DNA of 64,000 nucleotides from DRKI01 sp011051875 (GCA_026990385.1 JALXDL010000024.1:13634-77633); one strand, 5' to 3'; numbered from the stretch's first letter, positions 1 through 9,234 are shown. Translations and numbers: made by a program. The notes: a model not told the origin generated them from the sequence alone.

Positions 1-676
1 GGAGAAGCGGTGAGTTGCGGACAGCGCGCAGCAGCCGCTCCTCCCAGACCGGGAAACGGACCAGGGCGTACCGGACAATCCTGCGGGCCATGGCAAAAAC
101 CAGCCAGCCGCCCAGGACCAGGCTGCCGATGAACAGGGCCAGGCGGCCCGCCACCTCGCCGGCCAGGCTCAGGGAGGCGCCGAAGGCCATGCCGGGCAAC
201 AGGTAGGCCGGGGCCCAGAGCAGGCCGGAGAGGACATTATAGAGCACAAACTGCAGGGGGCGCATGCCGAGCATGCCGGCAACCAAGGGGATAACGGGTC
301 GGACCGGACCGACAAAACGGCCGATGAACACTGACTTGCCACCATGATGCCGGAAAAAGCGTTCGCCCTGGGCCAGCATGTGCGGGTGGTTGGCGAGCAG
401 GCGGAAGGAGCGGATGTTTTCACGGTAGTGGTGGCCGAGCCAGAAGCTGCACCCGTCCGCCATTATGGCGCCGGCAGCGGCCCAGGCCATGGTCGGCCAG
501 AACGGGAGGGCGCCGGCGGCGATCAGGGCACCGCTGGCGAGCATCAGGGCCGCGCCCGGCACCAGGAGGCCGATCACGGCCATGGACTCGGCAAAGGCGA
601 TGCAGAAGATCGCGATGCCCGCCAGGTGCGGGTGGGCACCAAGCCATGAAACCAGCTGGGCAAGCAGTTCTGTCAT
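1..676 (-). CDS. DedA-family membrane protein, 3' end outside window
   Basis: The first 225 codons are present and the reading frame runs off the left edge. The protein is strongly hydrophobic. It shows the DedA/SNARE-associated (VTT) pattern: an ESMAVIGLLVPG segment near residue 30 and a GRFVGPVRPVIPLVAG segment near residue 120. DedA proteins are polytopic inner-membrane proteins, and several have been linked to returning undecaprenyl phosphate across the membrane. It starts 55 bp after uppP on the same strand, so the two are probably co-transcribed, which fits a shared role in lipid-carrier recycling. The part already read is about a whole DedA domain, so a C-terminal fusion (for example a PAP2 phosphatase) beyond the edge is possible. 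Confidence 0.85.
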   Translation of the reverse strand, partial: MTELLAQLVSWLGAHPHLAGIAIFCIAFAESMAVIGLLVPGAALMLASGALIAAGALPFWPTMAWAAAGAIMADGCSFWLGHHYRENIRSFRLLANHPHMLAQGERFFRHHGGKSVFIGRFVGPVRPVIPLVAGMLGMRPLQFVLYNVLSGLLWAPAYLLPGMAFGASLSLAGEVAGRLALFIGSLVLGGWLVFAMARRIVRYALVRFPVWEERLLRAVRNSPLL

Positions 677-731
677 GAATCCATAACTGTCTTCCGGTAC
701 GCCTGCCTAAGCTGAAGGGCGGCGTAGCCGG

Positions 732-1541
732 TCAGAGAAACAGGACCAGGAGTCCCAGCACCACGCAATAGACAGCAAAGCCGTACAGCGAATGTCTGCT
801 GAGATAGGCCAGAAGCCACCGGATTGCGATATAACCGGAGACCAGCGCGGCCAGGAAACCGGCCAGAAGTGGCTGCAGGAAATGATCTGTTGCCGGCAGC
901 GCGGCCAGGTCACCCAGGGCCAGCACCCCGGCGCCGACCATCACCGGCACGGACATCAAAAACGAGAACCGGGCCGCCGCGGACCGGTCCAGGTGCCGGG
1001 TCATGCCGCCGGCAATGGTGGACCCGGAGCGTGAGATTCCGGGCAGCAGGGCCAGGACCTGGGAGCAACCGATCCAGAGGGCATCCCCCCAGGTCATCTC
1101 CTCCATGGACCGGTTGCGGTGACCCACCCTCTCCGCGATCACCAGCAGCAACGCCGTGCAAAGCAGGAAAAGGCCGGTGGCCCGGGGACTGGCAAAGGCC
1201 GACTCGACGAGGTCCTTTGCGGCAAGGCCCGCCACCACAGCGGGCAGGGTGGCCAGGACCAGGTACCAGCCCATGCGGGAGTCGGCATCGGCAAAGGGTT
1301 TGCCGCGCACCACGCCCCGGACGAAGGCCAGGCCGATGGTGACCAGGTCGGAGCGGAAATAGATAAAGACCGCAAACAGGGTTCCCCACTGCACCAGGAC
1401 ATCGAAGACAAAGGCCTGGGCGTGGGAGAACCGCCATCCCAGGAGATGGGGAACAAGAACCAGGTGCCCCGAGCTGGACACGGGGATGAACTCGGTCAGC
1501 CCCTGGACAATGCCAAGGACGATCGCCTGCAGGTAGGTCAT
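732..1541 (-). CDS. uppP: undecaprenyl-diphosphatase UppP/BacA
   Basis: This 269-residue polytopic membrane protein removes one phosphate from undecaprenyl diphosphate, regenerating the lipid carrier for peptidoglycan and polysaccharide synthesis; it also confers bacitracin tolerance. The two family signatures are clear: QGLTEFIPVSSSGHLVLV near residue 13 and PGISRSGSTI in the second half. The length is normal. It lies between a GT39 glycosyltransferase gene (77 bp upstream) and a dedA-like gene (55 bp downstream) on the same strand. All three products act on polyprenyl-phosphate carriers, which supports an operon. Confidence 0.95.
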   Translation of the reverse strand: MTYLQAIVLGIVQGLTEFIPVSSSGHLVLVPHLLGWRFSHAQAFVFDVLVQWGTLFAVFIYFRSDLVTIGLAFVRGVVRGKPFADADSRMGWYLVLATLPAVVAGLAAKDLVESAFASPRATGLFLLCTALLLVIAERVGHRNRSMEEMTWGDALWIGCSQVLALLPGISRSGSTIAGGMTRHLDRSAAARFSFLMSVPVMVGAGVLALGDLAALPATDHFLQPLLAGFLAALVSGYIAIRWLLAYLSRHSLYGFAVYCVVLGLLVLFL

Positions 1542-1618
1542 GACACGTCTTCCTTATCAGAGAATTGCTGCAAGAGGCGGGGTACCTGTGACAGCTTCCA
1601 TCCTGCCTGTTGCGTCCA

Positions 1619-3265
1619 CTACCGGGTCCGGCCCTGTTCCTTCCTTTTCCGCTCCATGACCAGGTACTCGTCATACAGACCGCGAGCGGGCCGGAAGATC
1701 AGCCAGCCGTTATTGTAACGCGTTTTAACGCCTTCGTGTTCAAGCAGCCACAAATCTTTTTCATCCTCGACAAAAAGCAGGCAGTACCCCCCCTCCTGGT
1801 GGTGATAGGACCAGACCAGCTCCTTGGGAAGGATCGGCTGCCGGATGAGGGGCCTGGACAGGCGGGCGGCAAACTGGAACTGGTCCGCGAGGCGCGGCGG
1901 ATAGACAGCGATATCGAAGCCATGTTCCTGGGCCTGGTGCATCGCGGCAAAGATATCACCCGGTTCATAGAGCCGGTGCAGGGAGGTACGCAGGGAAAGC
2001 TGCAGAAAGACCAGGACCAGGACCGAGACCGTGGCGATCGTCCTGACCAGGGTGATCGTACCGGCATGGCGCATGGTCCACAGAACCAGGGCGGCGAACA
2101 GCGGGCCAAGACCGAACCAGGCCGGCAGCCGGGTCAGCGGCCACGCATCGCCACCCTGCAGCGGCAGCAGGGAAAGCACGGGGATGACGGCGGCCGGCAG
2201 CAGGAAAAAGAACGTGACCGGCAGGATGCCGGGGCGACGTTCTTCCGTGACCAGGCCGAAACCGCGGGCCGCGGCCAGGTAGAACACGGGCAGCAGGGGC
2301 AGAAGGTAATGGACCTGCTTGCCACTGACCAAAGAGAGGAAGAGGAAGGCCGGCACCAGCGCCGTCAGGCAGAACCGGACCGCCAGGGAGCGGGACAGGG
2401 TCACCCGGCCCAGGCCCCGCCACAGACAGCCGCACAAGGTCCAGGGCAGCATGAGCAGGGGCAGGAACGCCAGGTACCACCAGAAGGCGCGCTGGTGGGC
2501 AAAGGAACGGACCATGCGGCCGGCGGTCTGGCCGACCAGGAGGGTCTGTCCATATTCCTCGCCACCGGCTATGGCCGCGGGAATGGCCCAGGCCAGGGCC
2601 AGGCCGCAGGCCACGGCCACGGCGGCCAGGAATCCGCCGTACCAGCCGAGCCAGGCAGCACCCTTTCGCTCCTGCCACAGGGGGGCCAGCAGGGCCGGAC
2701 CGGCCACGTAGACCAGGATCACGGGCCCCTTGGCCAGTACCCCCAGCGCCAGGGCCAGGGCAAACAGGGCCCAGCCGGCCACCGGCCTGCCCTGGTGGGC
2801 CAGCAGGAGACCATGCAGGGCCGCCAGGCTGAAGAATGCCACCAGCATGTCGAACATGGTCAGGGTGGAAAACAGGGCCCAGAAGAAGCTCCCGAGCAGG
2901 AAAAGAGGCACCAGCCGGCGAACGGCCGGATCATCCGGCCAGAGGCGCACCGCCAGGCTCCGGGCTAGGAGAATGGCGCCCAGGCCGAACAGGGGCGGCG
3001 TCACGCGGGCGGTCCACTCGTTGACCCCGAACAGCCACCAGCCGAGATGAATGAGCCAGAAAAGGAGCGGCGGCTTGTGGCTGTACGGTACGCCGTTGAT
3101 GTGCGGTACGAGGAAGTTGCCGGAACGCCACATTTCCCAGGCCACGGAGAGATACCTGGTCTCGTCGATGGGAATGGGTGGCCGTGCATAGAGGGAGGCC
3201 GCCAGGAGCAGAAGCCAGAGGAGAGCCCACAGGCCGTTCTCCCGCAGCATGGCGCGTAGGTTCAT
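1619..3265 (-). CDS. glycosyltransferase family 39 (ArnT/PMT-like) membrane protein
   Basis: The protein has 548 residues from the ATG at 3265. That start is preferred to an upstream one because the hydrophobic N-terminus follows directly, whereas the 69 residues upstream are low-complexity. The family catalytic Asp-Glu pair lies after the first membrane segment (IDETRY, residues 33-38) and a HKPP motif at 63-66, as in ArnT-type enzymes that move a sugar from polyprenyl phosphate to an acceptor on the periplasmic side. About ten further membrane segments follow, then a soluble C-terminal domain of about 130 residues. The substrate cannot be read from sequence. It is first in the GT39-uppP-dedA run. 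Confidence 0.88.
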   Translation of the reverse strand: MNLRAMLRENGLWALLWLLLLAASLYARPPIPIDETRYLSVAWEMWRSGNFLVPHINGVPYSHKPPLLFWLIHLGWWLFGVNEWTARVTPPLFGLGAILLARSLAVRLWPDDPAVRRLVPLFLLGSFFWALFSTLTMFDMLVAFFSLAALHGLLLAHQGRPVAGWALFALALALGVLAKGPVILVYVAGPALLAPLWQERKGAAWLGWYGGFLAAVAVACGLALAWAIPAAIAGGEEYGQTLLVGQTAGRMVRSFAHQRAFWWYLAFLPLLMLPWTLCGCLWRGLGRVTLSRSLAVRFCLTALVPAFLFLSLVSGKQVHYLLPLLPVFYLAAARGFGLVTEERRPGILPVTFFFLLPAAVIPVLSLLPLQGGDAWPLTRLPAWFGLGPLFAALVLWTMRHAGTITLVRTIATVSVLVLVFLQLSLRTSLHRLYEPGDIFAAMHQAQEHGFDIAVYPPRLADQFQFAARLSRPLIRQPILPKELVWSYHHQEGGYCLLFVEDEKDLWLLEHEGVKTRYNNGWLIFRPARGLYDEYLVMERKRKEQGRTR

Positions 3266-3597
3266 AATGGTGTCTTTCTGGTCGTGGCCGCTGTCGGCGG
3301 CAGGCCCGGGATTGATGGGCGCCGGTCGGACGGGCCCAGAAGATGCCTGCGGAAAACGTGCTGCGCCGCTCCCGGGAAGGCGGGAGGGCACCGGCAACAG
3401 GGAAACGGCTGATTCCGTCCCCTGCGCCCTGGTGAACCAGAAGCCTATACACCATTTACTACTGCAGGACAAGGAGTATTCCCGATCGGGAATCAGGCCT
3501 CCTCACAGGGCGGGCTCCAGGCCGGCCGGCCTAAACGAAGCCAGGCCACTGGTACCGGTGCACAATCCGAAGATAATGCCAGGTACCCTGTGACCGC
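3266..3597. other. intergenic region between GT39 and histidine kinase genes
   Basis: The gap is 332 bp. Apart from the promoter and palindrome at 3444-3493 I see no gene here. Short frames on both strands lack family resemblance and a ribosome-binding site. No clear terminator for the kinase gene ending at 3598 was found. Confidence 0.6.
3444..3493 (-). promoter_or_regulatory. promoter with adjoining palindrome ahead of the GT39-uppP-dedA run
   Basis: On the minus strand a TTGTCC box (3467-3472) is separated by exactly 17 bp from TATAGG (3444-3449), a good sigma-70 pattern. Just upstream of the -35 box is a perfect 16-bp palindrome, ATTCCCGATCGGGAAT (3478-3493), placed where an activator or repressor dimer could bind. 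Transcription would start near 3436, leaving a leader of about 170 nt before the ATG at 3265. Confidence 0.5.
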
Positions 3598-5061
3598 TCA
3601 CCCCCACCGGTTGCCGCCGGAAGTGACAGGAGAGGTGGGCAGGATGAAATAGAAGTTGTTTCCCTCATCCGTCGATTCACACCCCACCTTGCCGCCATGG
3701 ACATCGATGACCCTGCGGATGAAGTCCAGGCCATGGCCGGAACCTTTCTGGCCGTCGCTGTTGAGGCCCCGCTCCCCTTCCTGGAAAATCCGCTTTTTCT
3801 CCTCATCGGTCAGGGGCGGCCCGGTGGTGAAGACATTGAACTTGATACCGGTCTGGCCGGGCACCGGAAAATCCTTCACCTCTTCGGAGCCGTAGGCAAG
3901 GGCCTTGCGCGGTCGGCCCTGATGATCGATGACCTCCCGGGTATACTTGACGGCGTTGGAAAACAGGTTGGCATAGACCTGGGACAAAAGGCCCACGTCA
4001 ACCATGAGCGGGAATTCCTGCTCATACATGTTGGTCGGTTTTTCCACCGTGATCCCCTGGGCCTTCAGCCGGTCGGCATAGAGTTCGAGCTGGGGAATGA
4101 TGATATCCCGCTCCACGTAGGTCTTCTGCGGCTGCACCACCAGGTGCCCCAGGGTGAAGTGTTCCTGGCGGAAGAGACTCTCGAGAAAAAGCGAAATCTG
4201 GGCATGGTGCTTGAGCAGGTCCTGGTGACAGGCCTCGATTTCCTGCCGCTCCCTGTCGAACTCGTCGATAATGGCCAGCCACTCTTCCGGCTTGCCGTCC
4301 CCCGCCGCCAGGTTCCTCGCCTTTTCCTCGATGGCGCGAATGGCCTCGATCTTCTTCTCGAGCTGCCGGAACAGGTACTTGAGGTACATGTTGGGGATAA
4401 TGACATTGTGGCCGATATCCCTGCCCAGGGCGTTCAGGAAACGCAGGTGTTCCAGGTGCCGGGCCGCGATCAGCCGGTTGTTCAGCTTGGGGCCGATCCA
4501 GCGGCAGAGGATATCCAGAAACGTCCGGTCCTCCTCCGACAGCCGGTGAAGGGGGGAGACGGCAAAGGCTCCGAGAACGGAATGATGGACAAAGTAGGGA
4601 TCAGGCGTGAACAGGTCGCGATGGGGATCACCGCCCTTCCCGCGGACAAAGACCCGGGGCGGGTCCTGGCGGCCGTCCGGATCAGGACTGCCGGGCGTCA
4701 GGGGAAAGACCAGGGTGCCGTTCTCCTCGTAAGGGGTCTCGGAGACCCGGATCCACTCCTCGGCCGCCTCGGGCGGCTCCCGGAGCCCGAGCCGGCTGTC
4801 GCAGACACACTTGAAGTTCCCGCTGCCGGAACCGTACAGGTACATCCGCGCCTCCAGCCCGGCCAGCAGCGGCGGCACAGACACGCAGAGGCGAAAAAAA
4901 GGGTTGAGACTGTGCTGATTGTGCACCAGGTCGGCAAATGCCTTCAGCAGGCTCTCGTGATGGCAGCTGAGGCGGCGGCGGGAAAAGGCCTCCATTTTCC
5001 GGCGCAGCTCGGCGGATACCGGCTGCAGATCAGTGGCCACGAAAAATTGCTGACTGGACAT
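3598..5061 (-). CDS. atypical sensor histidine kinase
   Basis: The protein has 487 residues from the ATG at 5061, which has GGGGGTG just upstream. The C-terminal third is a HATPase_c domain: an N-box-like NLFSNAVKYTRE near residue 368 and a G-box GSGHGLDFIRRV near residue 440. The N-terminal part (about 1-200) looks like a soluble sensor domain. There is no recognisable HisKA box; instead GRDIGHNVIIPNMYLKYL carries His218 before a long helical region, a candidate phospho-acceptor. No membrane segments are evident, so it is probably cytoplasmic. No response regulator is adjacent, making it an orphan kinase. The ligand is unknown. Confidence 0.75.
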   Translation of the reverse strand: MSSQQFFVATDLQPVSAELRRKMEAFSRRRLSCHHESLLKAFADLVHNQHSLNPFFRLCVSVPPLLAGLEARMYLYGSGSGNFKCVCDSRLGLREPPEAAEEWIRVSETPYEENGTLVFPLTPGSPDPDGRQDPPRVFVRGKGGDPHRDLFTPDPYFVHHSVLGAFAVSPLHRLSEEDRTFLDILCRWIGPKLNNRLIAARHLEHLRFLNALGRDIGHNVIIPNMYLKYLFRQLEKKIEAIRAIEEKARNLAAGDGKPEEWLAIIDEFDRERQEIEACHQDLLKHHAQISLFLESLFRQEHFTLGHLVVQPQKTYVERDIIIPQLELYADRLKAQGITVEKPTNMYEQEFPLMVDVGLLSQVYANLFSNAVKYTREVIDHQGRPRKALAYGSEEVKDFPVPGQTGIKFNVFTTGPPLTDEEKKRIFQEGERGLNSDGQKGSGHGLDFIRRVIDVHGGKVGCESTDEGNNFYFILPTSPVTSGGNRWG

Positions 5062-5881
5062 TGCACCCCCGGAAAAGATGGAGATTGGCACAGGCACCCC
5101 GTCTCCGCGCAGAGGCGCCGGCCCGCACAGAGGGCCTGTAGCGAACCGGCACCCCTGGACAGCCCCGGGGCACCTGGGTCAACGTACAGTTTTGAGGATG
5201 TGAAAACAACGGGTCATCAATCCCGTGATCCGTCACGAAAAGATGCTCGCGATCTGTCCGCACATGATATGGACCGGGGACCCGGCAGATCCGCGGACCG
5301 CGTCCCCTCCGGATCCGTGCCCACCACCCACGACCGGAGGAGGAGGGAAATTTTCCACGGCTGCCCGGACCGAAAGGGCGGCACCGGATCGGGGCGGCAT
5401 CCGTTCCGGACCGGTGCCCCTTACCAGGATTTCCGGCTCACCTAAAAATCACCCAGAAACCCTCTTCTGTCAAGGAGTGAGAACAGGGAATCATCCAGGA
5501 TACTGTTCCTGCGGCCAAAATTTACGGTCTGCACAGAAAGTAACCATTTTTTGCTTCTTTTTGTTGACTCCCTCTCTTCAGGGAATTAGTTTTATTAATA
5601 GCTAATATAAATTTTTATTTCAAAAAAACTTGGCCCCAGGAAGACCGGTCCTGCCGCAGGGCTGCGGGAAAATGGCTGTTCCTGCGCCCGTTGGCCGCAT
5701 CACCCCCTGCAGCAGAGAAACGCTGAAGCGGGCAACCGGTGCCCCTGCCGGTGCGATCCACGCCGGCCTGCAGGATAGAGGCACAGAGAGGACAAGGGCT
5801 TTTCTTGTGCATCCCGGGGCAAAATGAAAATCGCTCAATTCAGGCTGCAACAGATCAGCCACAACTCTTCAGGAGAATAAA
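5062..5881. other. 820-bp intergenic region with repeat copy A and AT-rich stretch
   Basis: I find no convincing gene. Small frames such as 5225-5605 (+) have atypical composition and no recognisable product. Two items stand out: copy A of a diverged repeat (5183-5230) also found before hdrA, and an AT-rich block at 5540-5635 in otherwise GC-rich DNA. The block holds a possible promoter, TTGACT (5564-5569) with TAGTTT 17 bp further on (5587-5592), reading toward the outer-membrane protein gene at 5882. Confidence 0.5.
5183..5230 (+). repeat. diverged intergenic repeat, copy A
   Basis: This 48-bp stretch aligns with 49982-50030 (copy B) at 39 identical positions with a single 1-bp gap. Eight of the nine mismatches are transitions. 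Shared blocks are CGTACAGTT, ATGTGAAAA, CAACG and AATCC followed by GTGA. Weaker similarity continues on both sides. The function is unknown. It lies about 120 bp upstream of the histidine kinase gene, pointing away from it. Confidence 0.55.
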
Positions 5882-6499
5882 ATGAAAAAAATCGTATTGA
5901 CTGCCGCTGCCCTGGCCTTTGTCGCGGTTCCCCTTGCTGCCGTGGCCGCTGATGGCATCTACCTCAAGGCAAACATCGGCGTCGGCATGGCCATGGATAC
6001 CGACATCGACAACATTCCCAATGCCGCGGGAAGCGCCAAGATGACTTTTGATACCGGTTTTGTGGGGACCGCCGCGGTCGGTTACGACTTTGCCAACCCC
6101 TTCCGCGTTGAAGGCGAATACCTGTGGCAGAAAAACGACCTGGACCGGCTGTCCTACAACAACGCCTACGGCAATTTCAACCAGGGCGATCTGAAGACCC
6201 AGGCCCTGATGATCAACGGATATTATGATATCGACACCGGCTCGGCATGGACCCCCTTCATCGGCGCCGGCATCGGCTGGGCCAAGCTGGATCTCAGCGC
6301 GGCACCCCAGCTCGACATTTCCGACAATGACGATGTCTTTGCCTACCAGTTTATGGGCGGTGTGGCCTATGCCATCAGCGACCAGTGGAGCGTGGACGTA
6401 CAGTATCGCTTCTTTGGCACCGACGACGCCTCCATCAATGGCGCTGATTTCGACCTCAACAGTAACGACCTGATGGTCGGTGTCCGCTACACCTTCTGA
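5882..6499 (+). CDS. small outer-membrane beta-barrel protein (OmpA/OmpW-like)
   Basis: The protein has 205 residues. A clear signal peptide (MKKIVLTAAALAF...AVA-ADG) is followed by alternating hydrophobic strands such as GIYLKANIGVGMAM and WSVDVQYRFFGTDD, and a C-terminal VRYTF ending in Phe, the usual outer-membrane assembly signal. The length suits an eight-stranded barrel of the OMP_b-brl type. An AGGAG ribosome-binding site lies 7-8 nt before the ATG. It has its own strong terminator at 6549-6589 and is therefore monocistronic. The substrate or role cannot be told. Confidence 0.85.
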   Translation: MKKIVLTAAALAFVAVPLAAVAADGIYLKANIGVGMAMDTDIDNIPNAAGSAKMTFDTGFVGTAAVGYDFANPFRVEGEYLWQKNDLDRLSYNNAYGNFNQGDLKTQALMINGYYDIDTGSAWTPFIGAGIGWAKLDLSAAPQLDISDNDDVFAYQFMGGVAYAISDQWSVDVQYRFFGTDDASINGADFDLNSNDLMVGVRYTF

Positions 6500-6548
6500 A
6501 AACCCGGCCATCTTTCCCTGGTTTCAGCCATGGAAAAAAACGCACACC

Positions 6549-6589
6549 GAAAGCATCGGAGCATGAGCGCTCCGGTGCTTTCTTTTTTT
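6549..6589 (+). terminator. rho-independent terminator after the beta-barrel gene
   Basis: A 14-bp stem with one G-U wobble (6549-6562 pairs with 6569-6582) closes a 6-nt loop and is followed by seven T residues (6583-6589). This is a textbook intrinsic terminator about 50 bp after the stop codon of the upstream gene. Confidence 0.93.
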
Positions 6590-6727
6590 GTTCTGCCTGA
6601 GAAACGGGCGGCCGTCGGTCTCCGGCCGGCCTGGCCATGTCTCATCAGGGGCCTGATATGATTTTTCGCCTGCACGGGATGTGAGGCGGGATATTCCATC
6701 AACCTTTTGCACAAGGAGGACGAGACA

Positions 6728-8146
6728 GTGAGAAAAGTGTACGTTACGGCACTCGCCGGCTGCCTGGCCCTGGGGATTGCTGCCCCGGCCCTGGCCGGCA
6801 CCCGGCAGGACGACCTGGTCATGCAGCTCAAGCAGCTGGTGGAGCGCCAGCAGGAACAGCTCGACAGGCAGGCGCGGGAGATCGCGGCCCTGCGTGAGCA
6901 GTTCGCCCGGATCGCGGAAAACGGCGCTGCCCGGCAGGAAGAACAAAAAGCGAAAAAGAAACCGGAAGAGGGGTTGACCACGACCTGGAAGAACGGTCTC
7001 CGCTTCACCAGCGACGACAAAAAATTCAACATCAAGCTGGGCGGCCGGGTCCACCTGGACTGGGCCAACATCGATGCGGACAGCCCCATGCAGGACACCC
7101 TGGCCGAGGCCGAGGGCAATCCACTGGAAGGAAACGGTTTCGAATTCAGGCGGGCGCGTCTCTATGTTGCCGGCGACATCTACAGTAACGTCACCTTCAA
7201 GGTCCAATACGATTTTGCCGGTGGCGACGCCGATTTCAGGGACGTCTACGTGGGTCTGAAAAAGCTGCCCGCCGTGGGCACCATCCTCTTTGGCCAGCAG
7301 AAGGAACCATTTTCCCTGGAATACCTGACATCCAGCAACTACACCACCTTCATGGAACGTTCCCTGCCCGTCGCCTTCGGACCCGGACGGAACACCGGCA
7401 TCAAGATGTTCAACACCGCGCTTGACAGGCGGCTCACCTGGGCCATCGGCTGGTTCGACGATGCCGACGACTTCGGCGACTCGTTCAACGACGTGTCCTC
7501 GTCCAATGTCACCATGCGGCTCACGGGCCTGCCCTGGTATGCGGACAACGGCGCCGGCCTGCTCCACCTGGGCCTGAGCTACAGCCACCAGTTCCGCGAC
7601 GAGGACAGCGATATCACCGTCAGGTACAGGGAACGGCCCGAGGCCCACATCAGCGACGCCCGGATGGTGAACACCGGCAAGATCCATGCCGACGGAGTGG
7701 ACCTGGCCGCCTTTGAACTGGCCGCTGTCTACGGCCCACTCTCCCTGCAGGGCGAATACCTGATCTCCTCCGTGGACTCCACCGAGGCCGATGATCCGGA
7801 CTTCTCCGGCTACTACGTTTACGGATCCTGGTTCATCACCGGTGAGCACCGTCCCTACAAGACCGGCAGCGGCGCCTTCGGCCGGGTGAAGCCGATCAAG
7901 GACTTTGCCATCGGCAGTGACGGCTGGGGCGCATGGGAAATCGCCCTGCGCTACTCGGACCTGGATCTGGGCGACGCCGCCATTCAGGGCGGCAGGCTGA
8001 AGGACTTCACCGCCGGGCTGAACTGGTACCTGAACCCCAACCTGCGCTGGATGCTCAATTACGTACACGCCGACCTGAGTGATCGTGTCGATGTCAGCGA
8101 CGGCAATGCCAACATCATCGAGACCAGGATGTCGCTGACGTTCTGA
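6728..8146 (+). CDS. phosphate-selective porin, OprO/OprP type
   Basis: The protein has 472 residues. I chose the GTG at 6728 because AAGGAGGA (6713-6720) sits 7 nt before it; the TTG at 6707 lies upstream of that site. After a signal peptide (...PALA-GT) comes a short coiled coil (about 24-75, LVMQLKQLVERQQEQLDRQ), typical of trimeric porins, then the porin O/P barrel with FKVQYDFAGGDADFRDVYVG and a C-terminal MSLTF. OprP-like porins conduct phosphate or polyphosphate across the outer membrane. The gene converges on the pst operon, which supports a phosphate role, though no Pho box is visible upstream. Confidence 0.88.
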   Translation: MRKVYVTALAGCLALGIAAPALAGTRQDDLVMQLKQLVERQQEQLDRQAREIAALREQFARIAENGAARQEEQKAKKKPEEGLTTTWKNGLRFTSDDKKFNIKLGGRVHLDWANIDADSPMQDTLAEAEGNPLEGNGFEFRRARLYVAGDIYSNVTFKVQYDFAGGDADFRDVYVGLKKLPAVGTILFGQQKEPFSLEYLTSSNYTTFMERSLPVAFGPGRNTGIKMFNTALDRRLTWAIGWFDDADDFGDSFNDVSSSNVTMRLTGLPWYADNGAGLLHLGLSYSHQFRDEDSDITVRYRERPEAHISDARMVNTGKIHADGVDLAAFELAAVYGPLSLQGEYLISSVDSTEADDPDFSGYYVYGSWFITGEHRPYKTGSGAFGRVKPIKDFAIGSDGWGAWEIALRYSDLDLGDAAIQGGRLKDFTAGLNWYLNPNLRWMLNYVHADLSDRVDVSDGNANIIETRMSLTF

Positions 8147-8177
8147 TCCGCCGGCCGGTCCAACACGGACCGACACC

Positions 8178-8212
8178 GCCGGGGGCAGGAGGAGCCGTCT
8201 CTTGCCCCCGGC
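8178..8212. terminator. hairpin between convergent porin and pstB genes
   Basis: A perfect 10-bp GC-rich inverted repeat (GCCGGGGGCA at 8178-8187 with its complement at 8203-8212) lies in the 72-bp gap between two convergent stop codons. There is no T-run on either side, so it may act as a weak or factor-assisted bidirectional terminator. Confidence 0.55.
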
Positions 8213-8218
8213 CTGTCT

Positions 8219-9103
8219 TCAGCCGAACCGCCCTGTAATGTAGTCTTCGGTGAGCCTGTGGCGGGGATTGGTGAAGATACGGTCCGTGGGACCAACCTCG
8301 ACCAGGGTGCCAAGGTGGAAATAGGCCGTGCGCTGGGAAACGCGGGCCGCCTGCTGCATGTTGTGGGTGACGATGACGATGGTATACTGTTCCTGGAGCT
8401 CGGCGATGAGGTCTTCAACCGTGGCTGTGGCAATGGGATCCAGGGCCGAACAGGGCTCGTCCATGAGGATCACCTCCGGCTGGACAGCAATGGCCCGGGC
8501 AATACAGAGCCGCTGCTGCTGCCCGCCGGAAAGCCCGGTTCCGGGCTGGTCGAGCCGGTCGCTGACCTCCTGCCACAGGCCAGCCTTTTTCAACGAATTC
8601 TCAACGAGAACATCCAGTTCACCCCTGTTTTCGGCCAGGCCGTGGATCCTGGGGCCATAGGCGACGTTGTCATAGATGGATTTGGGAAACGGGTTGGGTT
8701 TCTGAAAGACCATCCCTACCCGGGCCCGCAGGGGGACCACGTCAACGCGACGATCATAGATGTCAAGATCATCGAGCAGGATCCGGCCGCTGACGCGACA
8801 GGTATCCACGGTATCGTTCATCCGGTTCAGGCAGCGCAGAAAGGTGGACTTGCCGCACCCTGACGGCCCGATCATGGCCAGGACCTCGTTGTGGGCGATG
8901 TCGATGGAAACATCCCTGATGGCATGCTTCTCGCCGTAATAGACATTGACATCCCTGCAGGTCATGCGGGGAGCTTCCACAAAGGGCTCTCCCACGGTAC
9001 CGACCTTTTCGGTCCATGGCGCCACGGCGCCGTCTCTCTCCTGTCCCGCATGTGCATCCACTGCCGGATACGGCATCTCGCTTCTCTCCAACGCTGCCTG
9101 CAT
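8219..9103 (-). CDS. pstB: phosphate ABC transporter ATP-binding protein PstB
   Basis: The protein has 294 residues. Walker A is GPSGCGKST, the signature is LSGGQQQRLCIARAI, Walker B is VILMDEPCSALDP and the switch histidine is in IVTHNM. It powers high-affinity phosphate import with PstA, PstC and PstS. It has about 40 extra N-terminal residues compared with typical PstB (about 250-260); a later start is possible. It is the last gene of the phoU-pstC-pstA-pstS-pstB run, 131 bp after pstS. Confidence 0.97.
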   Translation of the reverse strand: MQAALERSEMPYPAVDAHAGQERDGAVAPWTEKVGTVGEPFVEAPRMTCRDVNVYYGEKHAIRDVSIDIAHNEVLAMIGPSGCGKSTFLRCLNRMNDTVDTCRVSGRILLDDLDIYDRRVDVVPLRARVGMVFQKPNPFPKSIYDNVAYGPRIHGLAENRGELDVLVENSLKKAGLWQEVSDRLDQPGTGLSGGQQQRLCIARAIAVQPEVILMDEPCSALDPIATATVEDLIAELQEQYTIVIVTHNMQQAARVSQRTAYFHLGTLVEVGPTDRIFTNPRHRLTEDYITGRFG

Positions 9104-9234
9104 GGCCTCACTCCCTGTTCAGGTACCTGGCGGCCCCTGCCACAACAACCGGAAGGACAGGGCCCAGAGGCCCCGCCCCGCCCTCTTCGCCAGAGGCCCA
9201 GACCAAACCGGTTTCAGTGCCCTGGCTTCTGCCA

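Noticed and set aside
3697..5445. A 582-codon plus-strand frame opposite the histidine kinase
   Set aside because: The minus-strand frame encodes a clear HATPase domain; the plus-strand product is compositionally odd and lacks a ribosome-binding site.
5225..5605. A 126-codon frame beginning just after repeat copy A
   Set aside because: It is Pro/Thr/Gly-rich at first and then low-complexity, with no ribosome-binding site and no family resemblance.
5832..5844. A 13-base exact match (CGCTCAATTCAGG) with 33782-33794
   Set aside because: Matches of this length are expected by chance many times in 64 kb, and the surroundings do not align.
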